From the NCBI GenBank assembly GCA_021372295.1, contig JAJFUS010000023.1, forward strand, positions 26,147 to 90,146: a DNA stretch of 64,000 nucleotides, in the 5' to 3' direction. A program made the translations under genes and the position numbers. This DNA is from a bacterium. Its GTDB lineage: Bacteria; Armatimonadota; UBA5829. Of the stretch, positions 45,869 to 54,700 are shown in pieces. The number at the start of each line of letters is the position of its first letter. The first letter of the stretch is position 1. Under the pieces are notes generated by a model. It had not been told where the DNA came from. It ran no database searches and saw only the letters and a program-made list of their open reading frames with translations.

Positions 45869-46728
45869 TAAAACTCAGGCGGCAGTTCCTTGATCTCGGC
45901 GTAAGAGAAAACTGGGCCGTCAAGACAGACGAACTTACTGCCGATATTACATCGTCCGCACTTTCCGATGCCGCACTTCATCTTCATTTCCAGCGTGGTG
46001 TAAATCTGCTCGTTCGTGAACCCCAGGTTAGCAAGCTCCACCAGCGCGAATTTAATCATAATCGGAGGGCCGCATGTGATGGCGATCGTGTTCTCCGGAT
46101 TGGGAGCGAGCTCTTTTAAATAACCCGGCACGTGGCCGACATGATCCGTCCAGGTGTCATCGCCCTGATCGACAGTCAGATATAGCTTACCCTTTGTTCG
46201 CCACTCCTCAAATTCATAGGTAAAGCACAGATCGCCGGGAGTGCGAGCGCCGTAGAGTGTCATGATGTCGGCATAGTCGGCGCGATTGTCCAGGCAGAAG
46301 TTCAGCAGCGCTCGCATCGGAGCCATACCAATTCCGCCGCCGATGAAGACCAGATTTTTGCCTTTCCACTCGGTATATGGGAACCAGTTGCCTAGCGGCG
46401 CGCGGATGCCCACTATGTCGCCCTCGCTAAGTTCGTGGAGCGCGGATGTCACCGATCCGAATCGCTTCACTGAGAACTCGATATAGCCCTTGCGGGTGGG
46501 GCTGGAGGTCAGGCAAAACGTCGATTCGCCTACTCCGAACACCGATACCTCCTGGAACTGGCCGGGCTCGTAAGTGAAGCTGTCGAGAAGGGTTTCGTCC
46601 TGAAAGACGGCCCGAAAGGTCTTTGTGTCCCAGCTTTCCTCGATTATTTTCTCGATTACGGCCAGTTTCGGCTCGTACGGATTGCATGTGCACGCATGCG
46701 TGCTTGATTTTTCAGTTGTTTGTGTCAT
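45868..46728 (-). CDS. flxA: FlxA-like FAD/NAD(P)H-binding oxidoreductase subunit
   Basis: About 286 residues from ATG 46728 (GAGG nine bases upstream). Ferredoxin-NADP reductase-type module: FAD domain (about 25-125) with PGQFQEVSV, then NAD(P) domain with FIGGGIGMAPMRALL, and a C-terminal [2Fe-2S] site CGIGKCGRC...CLDGPVF as in PyrK and AsrB-type subunits. In the FlxABCD-HdrABC complex this is the NADH entry point. It is the last gene of the hdr-flx series but is split from flxB by a HicAB cassette and an unknown gene. Its start region overlaps that unknown gene by 17 bases. Confidence 0.9.
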   Translation of the reverse strand: MTQTTEKSSTHACTCNPYEPKLAVIEKIIEESWDTKTFRAVFQDETLLDSFTYEPGQFQEVSVFGVGESTFCLTSSPTRKGYIEFSVKRFGSVTSALHELSEGDIVGIRAPLGNWFPYTEWKGKNLVFIGGGIGMAPMRALLNFCLDNRADYADIMTLYGARTPGDLCFTYEFEEWRTKGKLYLTVDQGDDTWTDHVGHVPGYLKELAPNPENTIAITCGPPIMIKFALVELANLGFTNEQIYTTLEMKMKCGIGKCGRCNIGSKFVCLDGPVFSYAEIKELPPEF

Positions 46729-47329
46729 CAGATGTTTCCTCATTAACAACGCAACCAGCAACGCCGGCTCCTATCAGCATACGAAATTGTTTTCTGATCT
46801 CCGCAAGAATAGGCGGGATCGTATTCTGAAGATTATGAATCCCCCTAGTAACTTCACCATCATCGTGACTTGGTATGTCTCCTTCCTTTGGCGAAAGTAC
46901 AGAAATCACACCGGCAAGATGTATGAATTCACGCAAGTTTCTACAAAGAGCATCATCAAAATATACTTCGTGCTCCGCAGAGTAAGTGTCAAGCTCGTCA
47001 ATTGCATTTGAGAGTTTGGAATATAGCTCTTCGCTGAGATTGTATCGCGGAAGACGGCGGATGATGCGATCAACCCTTGCAACCAATTCGAAAAGCTTGG
47101 CAATTACGAAAACACGCTCTTCATGCAGCCTGGCAAAGCGTGTTTCATGCTCAAAGCAGTGAACTCTAAGATCTGCTTTAAACCTTTCAATATCCTTCTC
47201 CAGATCATTCTTATGCTTCTGCAAATCTCGCGAGAGAATGTTCGAGAACAACCCCCTTGCAACCCATCCAACTGCGGCAACAACAACGGCAGAGGAACCC
47301 AGAGTTTTGAAAAAGCTATTCCAATCCAT
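46712..47329 (-). CDS. Membrane-anchored coiled-coil protein of unknown function
   Basis: A 205-residue protein. An N-terminal membrane helix (about 10-30, SSAVVVAAVGWVARGLF) precedes a long charged helix with heptad-like repeats (about 30-100) and a helical remainder. It lacks similarity to flx, hdr or toxin families that I can see; small proteins of this shape are common cargo beside toxin-antitoxin and defence genes. Base composition is lower in GC than neighbouring flx genes. It overlaps flxA by 17 bases, so insertion has kept tight packing. Confidence 0.65.
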   Translation of the reverse strand: MDWNSFFKTLGSSAVVVAAVGWVARGLFSNILSRDLQKHKNDLEKDIERFKADLRVHCFEHETRFARLHEERVFVIAKLFELVARVDRIIRRLPRYNLSEELYSKLSNAIDELDTYSAEHEVYFDDALCRNLREFIHLAGVISVLSPKEGDIPSHDDGEVTRGIHNLQNTIPPILAEIRKQFRMLIGAGVAGCVVNEETSDDTNN

Positions 47330-47340
47330 TATGTCACCTG

Positions 47341-47574
47341 CTACATCTTCCCCAGAATCTCCACAAACTGCTCCGGGCTAATATCAACCTCGCGCAAAAT
47401 CTCTCTGATTAAGGGACGACCTAAATCTCGCCCTGGATGATGCGGGATTGTGGTAGTTCGCCCGTCTGAATGCCGGTAGAATACATGGCTACCTTTTTGT
47501 CGCACAATCTCGAAGTCTAGTTGGAGAAGTAACTTCTCCATAGCTTTGCAATCAATGATGGGTAGGCGTGTCAC
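47341..47574 (-). CDS. hicA: HicA-family mRNA interferase toxin
   Basis: A 77-residue dsRNA-binding-fold toxin. The active-site region GSHVFYRHSDGR, with the catalytic His, and HHPGRDLGRPLIREILR are diagnostic. HicA cleaves messenger RNAs and is blocked by HicB. It overlaps hicB by four bases (antitoxin first), and the pair lies between flxB and the membrane protein gene. Confidence 0.92.
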   Translation of the reverse strand: MTRLPIIDCKAMEKLLLQLDFEIVRQKGSHVFYRHSDGRTTTIPHHPGRDLGRPLIREILREVDISPEQFVEILGKM

Positions 47575-47789
47575 GCCGCAACCTCGATCTGCTGCACTCC
47601 GACAAATCTCGGCAAATCTTCAGGACTACCTTCGTATTCCTCCAGGCAAAGCTCCAATACCTCTTTTAGATTGTCTTTCAGTTCGTCCAAAGTCGCCGCC
47701 TGAGTATGCGCTCCCGGCACACCCGGAACTACGCCCACGTATACTTTTACTTCAGGATCCCACTCAACATACGCCGTAAATGTTTTCAT
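47571..47789 (-). CDS. hicB: HicB-family antitoxin, short form
   Basis: A 72-residue protein with the RNase H-like HicB N-domain: YVGVVPGVPGAHTQAATLDEL and the ELCLEEY helix. The usual DNA-binding C-terminal domain (HTH or RHH) is missing, so this copy may not repress its own promoter. GGAGG lies six bases before the ATG. Transcribed ahead of hicA. Confidence 0.9.
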   Translation of the reverse strand: MKTFTAYVEWDPEVKVYVGVVPGVPGAHTQAATLDELKDNLKEVLELCLEEYEGSPEDLPRFVGVQQIEVAA

Positions 47790-47806
47790 AGTAACCCTCC
47801 AGCCTT

Positions 47807-48850
47807 TCAGCTCTCCACCGATTCCTCAGCTCGCTCATTAGAGCAAGTCCTGGTCAGAACGTCGCGTATATCCACATTCACCGGGCACAGCTCTACGCAT
47901 CGGCCACACCCCGTACAGCCGACCACTCCAAACTGCTCATGCTGATACTTGAACTTGTGCAGAAGCCTCTGGCGGGAGCGCGGTACTTGATTATTACGCG
48001 GGTTGTGACCGGCGCCCATCAGGGTAAAATCGTCGAACTGGCAGGTATCGCGACATCTATATCGCTCAATGCAGGAGCCGCAAGTCTCGTCCTGGATGTC
48101 GAAGCAGGAACAACTCGGGCACATATAGCTGCACATTCCGCAAGCTATGCACTTCTGCGCTATCTCGTCCCAGATAGGGTCTTCCCACGCCAGATTTTCA
48201 TATAACGCCTTGCCCGCAAACGGCAATTTGTCGCACTTCGCGAACTTGTCCCAGACCTGGTTTCGGGCTATAGTATCAGCCTCAGTTGGTTCGCCGAAGA
48301 ACGATCCTGTAAGGATCTCCTCGCCCTTTGCGCTCTGACCCTCAACGTAGAACTTCTCACCGATATCGTACATAAGCACGTCGACACTTGCTTTCCACGC
48401 CTCGACATCGTCCACCGAATTGCAGAACCAGCTCCAGCGCTTCTCAGCAGGCATTACGGCGACAAGCACAGTGTTCTCGCGGCGGGCGGCGTAATATGGG
48501 TCGTTGAACTTGTCATCAAGAAACACTCGGTCAAGCACCTTGATCGCCTGAGCGTCCGGCAGCCACATGCCAAGCATTACCGTCGGCCTGACCTCGGGCA
48601 CCGCTGACTCCACCGACGTGCCGTTCTTACCGACATTGACCTTGAAAAGGGTTTCGTAGCGCGGCAGGAGATAGTCCTTGGGCGACATCATCGTTTGGCT
48701 GCCGTCGATGATCGGTTCGTCGCCGGACGCGAGTTCGCGGAACTCAGCCGGAGCCTCATTACGCGGCATCGGCGCGACGACCGTATGACTTTGCATCAGC
48801 GCGTCGATCCAGTTTTTTATGTTATCTTTTGAGATTATTTTGTCACTCAT
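47807..48850 (-). CDS. flxB: FlxB-like iron-sulfur subunit
   Basis: About 347 residues from ATG 48850 (AAGGA six bases upstream). The first 230 residues resemble the AsrA-type subunit; the C-terminal third carries two [4Fe-4S] motifs, CIACGMCSYMCPSCSCFD and CTGCGRCVELCPVNVD, with a further Cys-rich segment CGSCIERYRCRDTC between. In Flx complexes this subunit relays electrons between FlxA and FlxC/D. It ends 18 bases before hicB, so the cassette is immediately downstream. Confidence 0.85.
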   Translation of the reverse strand: MSDKIISKDNIKNWIDALMQSHTVVAPMPRNEAPAEFRELASGDEPIIDGSQTMMSPKDYLLPRYETLFKVNVGKNGTSVESAVPEVRPTVMLGMWLPDAQAIKVLDRVFLDDKFNDPYYAARRENTVLVAVMPAEKRWSWFCNSVDDVEAWKASVDVLMYDIGEKFYVEGQSAKGEEILTGSFFGEPTEADTIARNQVWDKFAKCDKLPFAGKALYENLAWEDPIWDEIAQKCIACGMCSYMCPSCSCFDIQDETCGSCIERYRCRDTCQFDDFTLMGAGHNPRNNQVPRSRQRLLHKFKYQHEQFGVVGCTGCGRCVELCPVNVDIRDVLTRTCSNERAEESVES

Positions 48851-48883
48851 ATTCATTCCTTCAGGGTTCCAAACGCGCAATCC

Positions 48884-49831
48884 CTACTCACTGTGATGCG
48901 CAGGATCGAAATCCTCGTCCTTGTACGATCCCAGCACGGATGATTCCTGGCTCGGATCGCCAGCCTCGTAGTCATAGGTGCTCTTTATGGCCTCGGCCAT
49001 CTCTCGCGCGAGCTCGGCAACAGGTATCCCCACCGGGCAAACCCGCTCACACTCGCCGCAGCCGATACATCGGCCAGCCAGGTGCATCATGCGAGTGGCA
49101 TGGAACATCCACGCCTCTTCGGCGGTTGCTTTCTTGGCTGTCCACTTCGGTTCGATGCGGTCGGCAAAGCAGCTCTTACAATAGCATGCCGGACAGACTT
49201 GCCGGCACGCATAGCATCGAATACATTTTGAGAACTGCTCCGCCCAATAGGACTTGCGCTCATCAGGAAGCTCGGGAATCAGCGGCTCCCGAATTGCTGT
49301 CGGCTGCATGGCCTCGCCCAGTTTCACATCGCTGATGGCCGGCTCACGCTTAGTGCAAACCAAGCACATCTCGCGCAGGCAATCAGAGCAAGGTATGGTG
49401 CAATCGCCGTTTGTCGTGCTGACCTTGATGCCATCGGTCGACCAATCCAGGCTAGTAACGTCCTGCAAGCGTAAATCTTTAAAATCGAGGTTGAACGCAT
49501 CCACCACTCCATCGCAGCCTAAGCCGATTATGAACAAATTCTCGCGCTTAATCTGCTTTTCCTGGATCAGCGAGACTATGCTCCTGGTATCGCAGGGTTT
49601 TGCGACGATCCCGACTTTCTTATCCTTTGCCAACTTTGGCAGATATACCGCCAGGTTGTTAGTGCACGCCGGGTTCCAGACAAGTTTCTCGACGTCCTCC
49701 GGCTTGTTGACGAACACGGGGGTCGTCTTAAACGGCACGCTACCCGCGCCCCACCCGATCACGACGCTTACACCGCCGCTTTCCAGCGCTTTCTTTGCTT
49801 CTTCTCTGATTCTGGTTTCTATTTCAGACAT
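48884..49831 (-). CDS. flxC: FlxC-like iron-sulfur subunit (F420-hydrogenase beta-like)
   Basis: A 315-residue subunit with an N-terminal Rossmann-type region resembling coenzyme F420-reducing hydrogenase beta/FrhB (KKVGIVAKPCDTRSIVSL, NLFIIGLGCDGVVD). Cysteine motifs CSDCLREMCLVC, CIRCYACRQVCPACYCKSC and CIGCGECERVCPVGIP mark several [4Fe-4S] clusters. It lies 33 bases upstream of flxB; the spacer with flxD contains a low-complexity aattcaaaattc-type tract. Confidence 0.87.
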   Translation of the reverse strand: MSEIETRIREEAKKALESGGVSVVIGWGAGSVPFKTTPVFVNKPEDVEKLVWNPACTNNLAVYLPKLAKDKKVGIVAKPCDTRSIVSLIQEKQIKRENLFIIGLGCDGVVDAFNLDFKDLRLQDVTSLDWSTDGIKVSTTNGDCTIPCSDCLREMCLVCTKREPAISDVKLGEAMQPTAIREPLIPELPDERKSYWAEQFSKCIRCYACRQVCPACYCKSCFADRIEPKWTAKKATAEEAWMFHATRMMHLAGRCIGCGECERVCPVGIPVAELAREMAEAIKSTYDYEAGDPSQESSVLGSYKDEDFDPAHHSE

Positions 49832-49845
49832 ATTCTCGCCTTGTT

Positions 49846-49885
49846 CTGAGCTTTCTCAACTCAAAATTCAGAATTCAAAATTCAC
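49846..49885. repeat. AT-rich simple-word tract between flxD and flxC
   Basis: Plus strand reads ctcaaaattcagaattcaaaattc-like repeats of attc/aaaa words in an otherwise GC-richer operon. It is one of four such tracts in this window. Confidence 0.45.
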
Positions 49886-49887
49886 AA

Positions 49888-50352
49888 CTATCTTGTAACG
49901 CCTTCAAACGGCCCCAGTTTCTTGACTTTCTCGGTCATTTCGGTCACGACCTCGGCAAAACGATTGCCTTCGGAGGCCGAAACCCACTCGAAGTGGAACC
50001 TCTCTTCGGGTATGCCGAGACTTTTCAGCAGATCTTTAACAAGCGCGATGCGTCGGCGGGCGTAATAGTTACCCTTCGCATAATGGCAATCGCCGGGATG
50101 ACACCCAAGCACCATCACCGCGTCGAAGCCTTTCTGAAACCCCTTGAGAACGAACATCGGATCGACCCGCCCCGAACACGGCACACGCACGATTCTGATT
50201 GTCTCGGGGTAATGAAGCCTCGCGCTGCCGGCAAGGTCCGCGCCCGCGTAACTGCACCAGTTGCACAGTATTCCGAGTATCGTCGGCTGCCATTCGCGCG
50301 GCTCGACAGTTTCGTCAACTTGCTTATCAACAGTAGCTGTATTTTCTGACAT
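49888..50352 (-). CDS. flxD: FlxD/MvhD-like [2Fe-2S] electron transfer subunit
   Basis: About 154 residues from ATG 50352 (GAGAG upstream). The MvhD signature is clear: CNWCSYAGADLAG, RVPCSGRVDP and VLGCHPGDCHY. In methanogens MvhD hands electrons from the hydrogenase to HdrA; in Flx-Hdr complexes FlxD does so from the FlxABC module. Placed next to hdrA with two small genes between them. Confidence 0.9.
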   Translation of the reverse strand: MSENTATVDKQVDETVEPREWQPTILGILCNWCSYAGADLAGSARLHYPETIRIVRVPCSGRVDPMFVLKGFQKGFDAVMVLGCHPGDCHYAKGNYYARRRIALVKDLLKSLGIPEERFHFEWVSASEGNRFAEVVTEMTEKVKKLGPFEGVTR

Positions 50353-50366
50353 CGTCACTCTCTCAG

Positions 50367-51167
50367 TTATTTCTTGACTATGTATCCCGGCTTCAGTTCG
50401 CCGATGCTGCAAAGCGCAGTGTTCATTTGAACCGGCTTGCCGTCGGGGCCGGTGGACTCAGCGCCGGAGGTCACGACCTCCATCTCTTTTACAACCCCCA
50501 CGCCGTCGGCGATCCAATATATGCCTCGCCTCTTGCCGGAATTGATGGTAAAGCTCTTGCCCCACATGTCGATCGTGCCGGATATATCGTCACTCGAATA
50601 GATCACTTTCAGGCAATCCTTGAACGTTCCCGCAGGAACAGTAACTGTCTCCCGACCCGCGCCCTTCGCATTCACGAAACTCTTGATGTCGCCGCTTTTC
50701 ATCATCCCGACTTCCCACGACTTGCCCGAGACCGCGGCAGCATTAAAATAGAACAGCGGCGGGTCGTAGGTCTGCTTATCCGGTTCTTTCTCCGTGCTGG
50801 AGTCTTCAGTAATCGAGAGAACCCGCAGGCCGTCATCGCCGCATGTGATCCGCATATCCGATGTGGTGTCCAAAGCGCTGCCGTTAGTTGATTTGGTATT
50901 CTGAGTCTCGCGATAATTGTAGACCACAGGCGACGACCCCGCCTCCTGCGAAAGCACCTCATACACGGACGACCCTGCGCTGGCATCATGCATAGTGGCA
51001 AGGGTTTTTCCGCCGACCTCTATGCTTGCGTTGAGGAGCTTCCAGCGGTCGTACTCCCACTTGTTGCCCGGCGTGCAAATAATCGGCACGGGTGACGCAA
51101 AGACGGGCATCGCCAATGCGATCAGCGCGAGCGCGGCCAGAATATGTCGGAAAGTTTTGTTTGACAA
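50367..51167 (-). CDS. Exported protein of unknown function within the hdr-flx operon
   Basis: About 266 residues from TTG 51167, which has GGAG seven bases upstream and begins directly at a signal peptide (LSNKTFRHILAALALIALAMPVFA). The mature part is beta-rich with W, Y, G; I recognise no family. It starts five bases after the preceding small membrane protein and ends 15 bases before flxD, so it is firmly in the operon. An exported protein in a cytoplasmic redox operon is unexpected; role unknown. Confidence 0.7.
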   Translation of the reverse strand: MSNKTFRHILAALALIALAMPVFASPVPIICTPGNKWEYDRWKLLNASIEVGGKTLATMHDASAGSSVYEVLSQEAGSSPVVYNYRETQNTKSTNGSALDTTSDMRITCGDDGLRVLSITEDSSTEKEPDKQTYDPPLFYFNAAAVSGKSWEVGMMKSGDIKSFVNAKGAGRETVTVPAGTFKDCLKVIYSSDDISGTIDMWGKSFTINSGKRRGIYWIADGVGVVKEMEVVTSGAESTGPDGKPVQMNTALCSIGELKPGYIVKK

Positions 51168-51171
51168 TAGG

Positions 51172-51420
51172 TTACTCCGCCTTATTATGCGAGGCAAACC
51201 CCGCGATTCCGCCCAGAAATGCAACAAAAACGGCCACTTTGAATGCTGTATACCACGAAATGGACTTGGCGATCAAACCTTGCTCAACCGCACCAGGAAA
51301 AATATCAGGAATTACCCAAGACCACATAAACTTGATGACAAGCAACCCAAAAATCAGCCCCACTACAGCCGCCGACAAGATTGCCGCCGCCATACCGACT
51401 TTTTTCGCACCGGAGTTCAT
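51172..51420 (-). CDS. Small two-helix membrane protein
   Basis: An 82-residue protein with two predicted membrane helices (about 10-32 and 58-77) and short loops. No family is recognised. It sits 18 bases after hdrA and ahead of the exported protein, suggesting an anchoring or assembly function for the Hdr complex, but this is guesswork. Confidence 0.65.
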   Translation of the reverse strand: MNSGAKKVGMAAAILSAAVVGLIFGLLVIKFMWSWVIPDIFPGAVEQGLIAKSISWYTAFKVAVFVAFLGGIAGFASHNKAE

Positions 51421-51437
51421 GTTTGTATCTCCTGAAA

Positions 51438-53444
51438 CTATTTCCTCGCCTTCGCCATATCCGCCAAAGCATCGATCTCAGCGAGTATCTGATTGCCCTC
51501 GAATCCTCTAAGCCTCGCGGACAGACTCCGACATGCAGCCGAACATGTTCCACAGCCCTTGCAAACACCTTCGTTGACAGATGCTACAGTCTTCATTACC
51601 TTGTTCTCGCGGGTGGATTTGGCTCTGTCCATCACCTCGACAAGCTCTATCGCGCCAAACGGGCACACTCCAACGCACAGCCCGCAGCCCGCGCAAGTGT
51701 CCTCGTTGATATATGCGATCATCGGCTCGCTCTTGATGGCGGGCTTGCTGAACAGGCCAATCGCCTTGCTCGCAGCGCCCGACGCCTGAGCGACCGTATC
51801 GGGAATGTCTTTCGGATACTGGCACGCGCCCGCCAAGTATATGCCGTCGGTCAGAACCTCGACGGGCTTGAGCTTGGGGTGAGCCTCACTGAACCAGTTA
51901 TACTGGTCGGTCGAGATACCAAGCTTTCTGGCGAGGTCTTTGGCGTCAACCTGCGGCTCCATAGCTGTCGCCAGAACCACCAGGTCGGCTCGAACCTCTA
52001 CAGGCTTGCCCAGCAGCGTATCGACGCCGCGCACGACCATCTGACCATCATCAGGATAAATTTTGCTGACCCGGCCGCGTATATAGTTCGCGCCGAAGTC
52101 CTCAATGGTTCGCCGCACAAACTCTTCATAGCCCTTGCCGTTGGCGCGGATGTCCATATAGAAAACATAGGTCTCGACGTCGTGCAGCTTGTCCTTGACC
52201 AAAAGCGCCTGCTTGGCATTATACATGCAGCAGACTTTCGAGCAATATGCGTGGCCATGCTCATCATCGCGGCTGCCCACGCACGATATGAACACAATCG
52301 ACTTGGGCGTCTTGCCATCGGACGGACGCACGATATGGCCGTCTGTCGGGCCGGATGCATTCATAATTCGCTCGAACTGGATCGCAGAGATGACGTCTGG
52401 ATACTTGCCATAGCCGTACTCGCCGAGTTTGGAGTGATCCCAGAGCTTGAAGCCGGTCGCGACCACTATCGCGCCAAACTTCTCGGTGATGACTTCGTCC
52501 TGCTGTTCGTAATCTATAGCGCCGGTCGGGCACATCTTCGAGCAGACTCCACACTTGCCGGTCGTAAACATTCGACAGTTTTCGCGGTCGATCACGGGCT
52601 TGTTCGGGACGGCCTGCGGGAACGGTCGATATATGGCGCGGCGCGTGCCGGTGTTTTCGTCGAACTCGCTCGGGATACCCTTCATGGGGCACTTCTCAAG
52701 ACACAATCCGCAGCCGGTGCACTTGGTTTCGTCGATGCTCTTGGCTTTCTTTCGGATCTTGACCTCAAAATTGCCGACAAACCCCTTCACTTCCTCGACT
52801 TCGGAGTAGCTCCAGATATCGATCAGGGGATGGCTCGCGCAATCGACCATCTTCGGGGTAAGAATGCACGCAGCGCAGTCGAGCGTAGGGAAAGTCTTGT
52901 CATACTGGGCCATGTGACCGCCGATGGACGGAGTTCGCTCGACCAAAGTCACTGGGTAACCCGCGTCGGCGATATCCAGCGCGGCCTGAATCCCGGCGAT
53001 GCCTCCGCCGATTACCAATGCGCGCTTCTCGATGCCGATATCGTTGCGATACAGAGGCTGATCCTTGGAAACTTTCGCGACCGCCATCCGCACCAGTTCG
53101 ATAGCCTTTTCGGTGGTCTCGGGAGTCTTCTCGTGAACCCATGAGCAGTGCTCGCGGAGGTTCGCCATCTCGACCATATACGGGTTCAGACCCGCGTCGG
53201 CGATGCACCGCTGGAAGGTAGGCTCGTGCAGCCTCGGAGAACACGACGCAATCACGATGCGGTCGAGCTTATGCTCACGTATCGCATCTTTTACGATGTT
53301 TTGCCCCGGCTCGCTGCACATATACTTGTAGTTCGCGGAGTAGACTACTCCTGGGAACTGCTTAGCAGCATCCGCAACGGCCTCCACGTCCACCGTCTTC
53401 GCTATATTCGATCCACACCAGCAAACAAAAACGCCTATTCGCAT
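51438..53444 (-). CDS. hdrA: Heterodisulfide reductase subunit A-like flavoprotein
   Basis: Short-form HdrA of 668 residues, the site of flavin-based electron bifurcation in known complexes. N-terminal CWCG and CSEPGQ cysteines, FAD Rossmann motif GGGIAGIQAA near residue 149, KTFPTLDCAACILTPKM, two mid-chain ferredoxin motifs CTGCGLCLEKCP and CGVCSKMCPTGA, and C-terminal CAGCGLCVGVCP and CKGCGTCSAAC. In the last motif Arg follows the fourth Cys where Pro is usual. ATG 53444. The gene order hdrC-hdrB-hdrA then flxDCBA matches known Flx-Hdr operons. Confidence 0.93.
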   Translation of the reverse strand: MRIGVFVCWCGSNIAKTVDVEAVADAAKQFPGVVYSANYKYMCSEPGQNIVKDAIREHKLDRIVIASCSPRLHEPTFQRCIADAGLNPYMVEMANLREHCSWVHEKTPETTEKAIELVRMAVAKVSKDQPLYRNDIGIEKRALVIGGGIAGIQAALDIADAGYPVTLVERTPSIGGHMAQYDKTFPTLDCAACILTPKMVDCASHPLIDIWSYSEVEEVKGFVGNFEVKIRKKAKSIDETKCTGCGLCLEKCPMKGIPSEFDENTGTRRAIYRPFPQAVPNKPVIDRENCRMFTTGKCGVCSKMCPTGAIDYEQQDEVITEKFGAIVVATGFKLWDHSKLGEYGYGKYPDVISAIQFERIMNASGPTDGHIVRPSDGKTPKSIVFISCVGSRDDEHGHAYCSKVCCMYNAKQALLVKDKLHDVETYVFYMDIRANGKGYEEFVRRTIEDFGANYIRGRVSKIYPDDGQMVVRGVDTLLGKPVEVRADLVVLATAMEPQVDAKDLARKLGISTDQYNWFSEAHPKLKPVEVLTDGIYLAGACQYPKDIPDTVAQASGAASKAIGLFSKPAIKSEPMIAYINEDTCAGCGLCVGVCPFGAIELVEVMDRAKSTRENKVMKTVASVNEGVCKGCGTCSAACRSLSARLRGFEGNQILAEIDALADMAKARK

Positions 53445-53500
53445 AATTTATTCCTAAGTTTAATAGTCAAAAAGTTAGAAAATCAAATATGTAATTCAAA

Positions 53501-54391
53501 TCAACTCTCCGCAAGAATTGCCGGCCCTCTACCAATCGCGTCCAGCGCAGAGTTCACATCCACCAGATGGCTTGCAAAACACTTTTTCACGCCGCGAGTT
53601 TCCATCGCCAGGCCCAAAAGCTCGGTGAAATAGAATATCGGCATGGTCAAATCCTCGCCTCTGAGCTTGCCTGCAGCAGCCTGGCGCATTTCCAGATTTG
53701 TCATGCACAGCGGGCACGCCGTCACGATACAGTTCGCGCCGTGCTTCTTGGCATTCGATATAATGTTGCCGGTGAGCTTCACCACAATATCGCTCTTGGC
53801 GATCCCGAAACTTGCACCGCAGCACTCGTTCTTGAAATACCACTCGACCGGCTCCGCGCCGACCATCTCCATCGCCGTATCCATACTCTTTGGATTTTCA
53901 GGATCGTCAAATCCCAGCACCTTCGGCGGACGAACCAGCAGGCAGCCGTAATAGCACGCGGGCTTGAGACCGGTCAGCTTGTGGCTGGTCTTCTCCGCAA
54001 CCAGTTCGAGCACATCGCTGCTCGTAAAGACCTCCAACGCCGACTTCACTGTTATGTTGCCAGTGAATGGCTTCTCAAGACCGGCGTTAATCTCATCCAT
54101 AAGGGCGGCGTTCTTCTTCAGCTCAACCTCGGCGGAGCGCATACGATTATAGCACGCGGCACACGGAGCAACCACGTCCAGTTCCATACTCTCGGCAATC
54201 CCAAGATTCCGCGCGGGAAGCGACAAGCTCAGTTTATGATCTAGGCTGTGCGCGGATGTCGCGCCGCAGCAGTTCCAATCGGGTATCTCGATCAGTTCGA
54301 TCCCTAACTCCTCGGCCACAAGATGAGTGCTCTCGCCGAACTCCTTGCCTGTCGATTCTAAGCTGCATCCTGGAAAATATGCGTATTTCAT
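53501..54391 (-). CDS. hdrB: Heterodisulfide reductase subunit B
   Basis: A 296-residue catalytic subunit with two CCG domains: WNCCGATSAHSL and ECCGASFGIAKSD, each with its upstream single Cys, and TACPLCMTNLEMRQ. In HdrB these bind the unusual [4Fe-4S] clusters that cleave a disulfide. The acceptor here is not CoM-S-S-CoB by necessity; DsrC-like or other thiol disulfides are possible but no DsrC gene is present in the window. Confidence 0.94.
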   Translation of the reverse strand: MKYAYFPGCSLESTGKEFGESTHLVAEELGIELIEIPDWNCCGATSAHSLDHKLSLSLPARNLGIAESMELDVVAPCAACYNRMRSAEVELKKNAALMDEINAGLEKPFTGNITVKSALEVFTSSDVLELVAEKTSHKLTGLKPACYYGCLLVRPPKVLGFDDPENPKSMDTAMEMVGAEPVEWYFKNECCGASFGIAKSDIVVKLTGNIISNAKKHGANCIVTACPLCMTNLEMRQAAAGKLRGEDLTMPIFYFTELLGLAMETRGVKKCFASHLVDVNSALDAIGRGPAILAES

Positions 54392-54397
54392 GAATTA

Positions 54398-54688
54398 TTA
54401 GCCCTCATTAGTTGACTCGTTCTCATCCTCTGGATCGCCGTGCAACAATGCCTCACGAAACTCAGGACTATGAACCAAACCGCCGCCGATTACAAATGCC
54501 ATACCAGCAATAGACAACGCAAACCGGATTACAGGTTTGCTGAACACAATAAAACCGGAAGCGTAGACAAGCAACCCGAACACCATAACTGCCAAGCCAC
54601 GACTCCAGACCAGACCGGACTTTTGCCATGTCCAAATCAAAATTGCAAAGGAAAGTGCGAAAAATATGGCGGCTGCAAAGATACGCAT
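54398..54688 (-). CDS. Small membrane protein between hdrB and hdrC
   Basis: A 96-residue protein with three predicted helices (about 4-22, 28-50, 55-75) and an acidic tail (DPEDENESTNEG). No known family. It is six bases from hdrB and 12 bases from hdrC, so it is a true operon member. It may anchor HdrBC to the membrane. Confidence 0.7.
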   Translation of the reverse strand: MRIFAAAIFFALSFAILIWTWQKSGLVWSRGLAVMVFGLLVYASGFIVFSKPVIRFALSIAGMAFVIGGGLVHSPEFREALLHGDPEDENESTNEG

Positions 54689-54700
54689 AACTGCCCTCCA

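Noticed and set aside
46712..47329. The membrane gene as a known toxin or abortive-infection protein
   Set aside because: Only its shape and neighbours fit; no motif supports a defence function.
51381..53144. 587-codon plus-strand open frame opposite hdrA
   Set aside because: HdrA on the minus strand has complete motifs; the plus frame has none.
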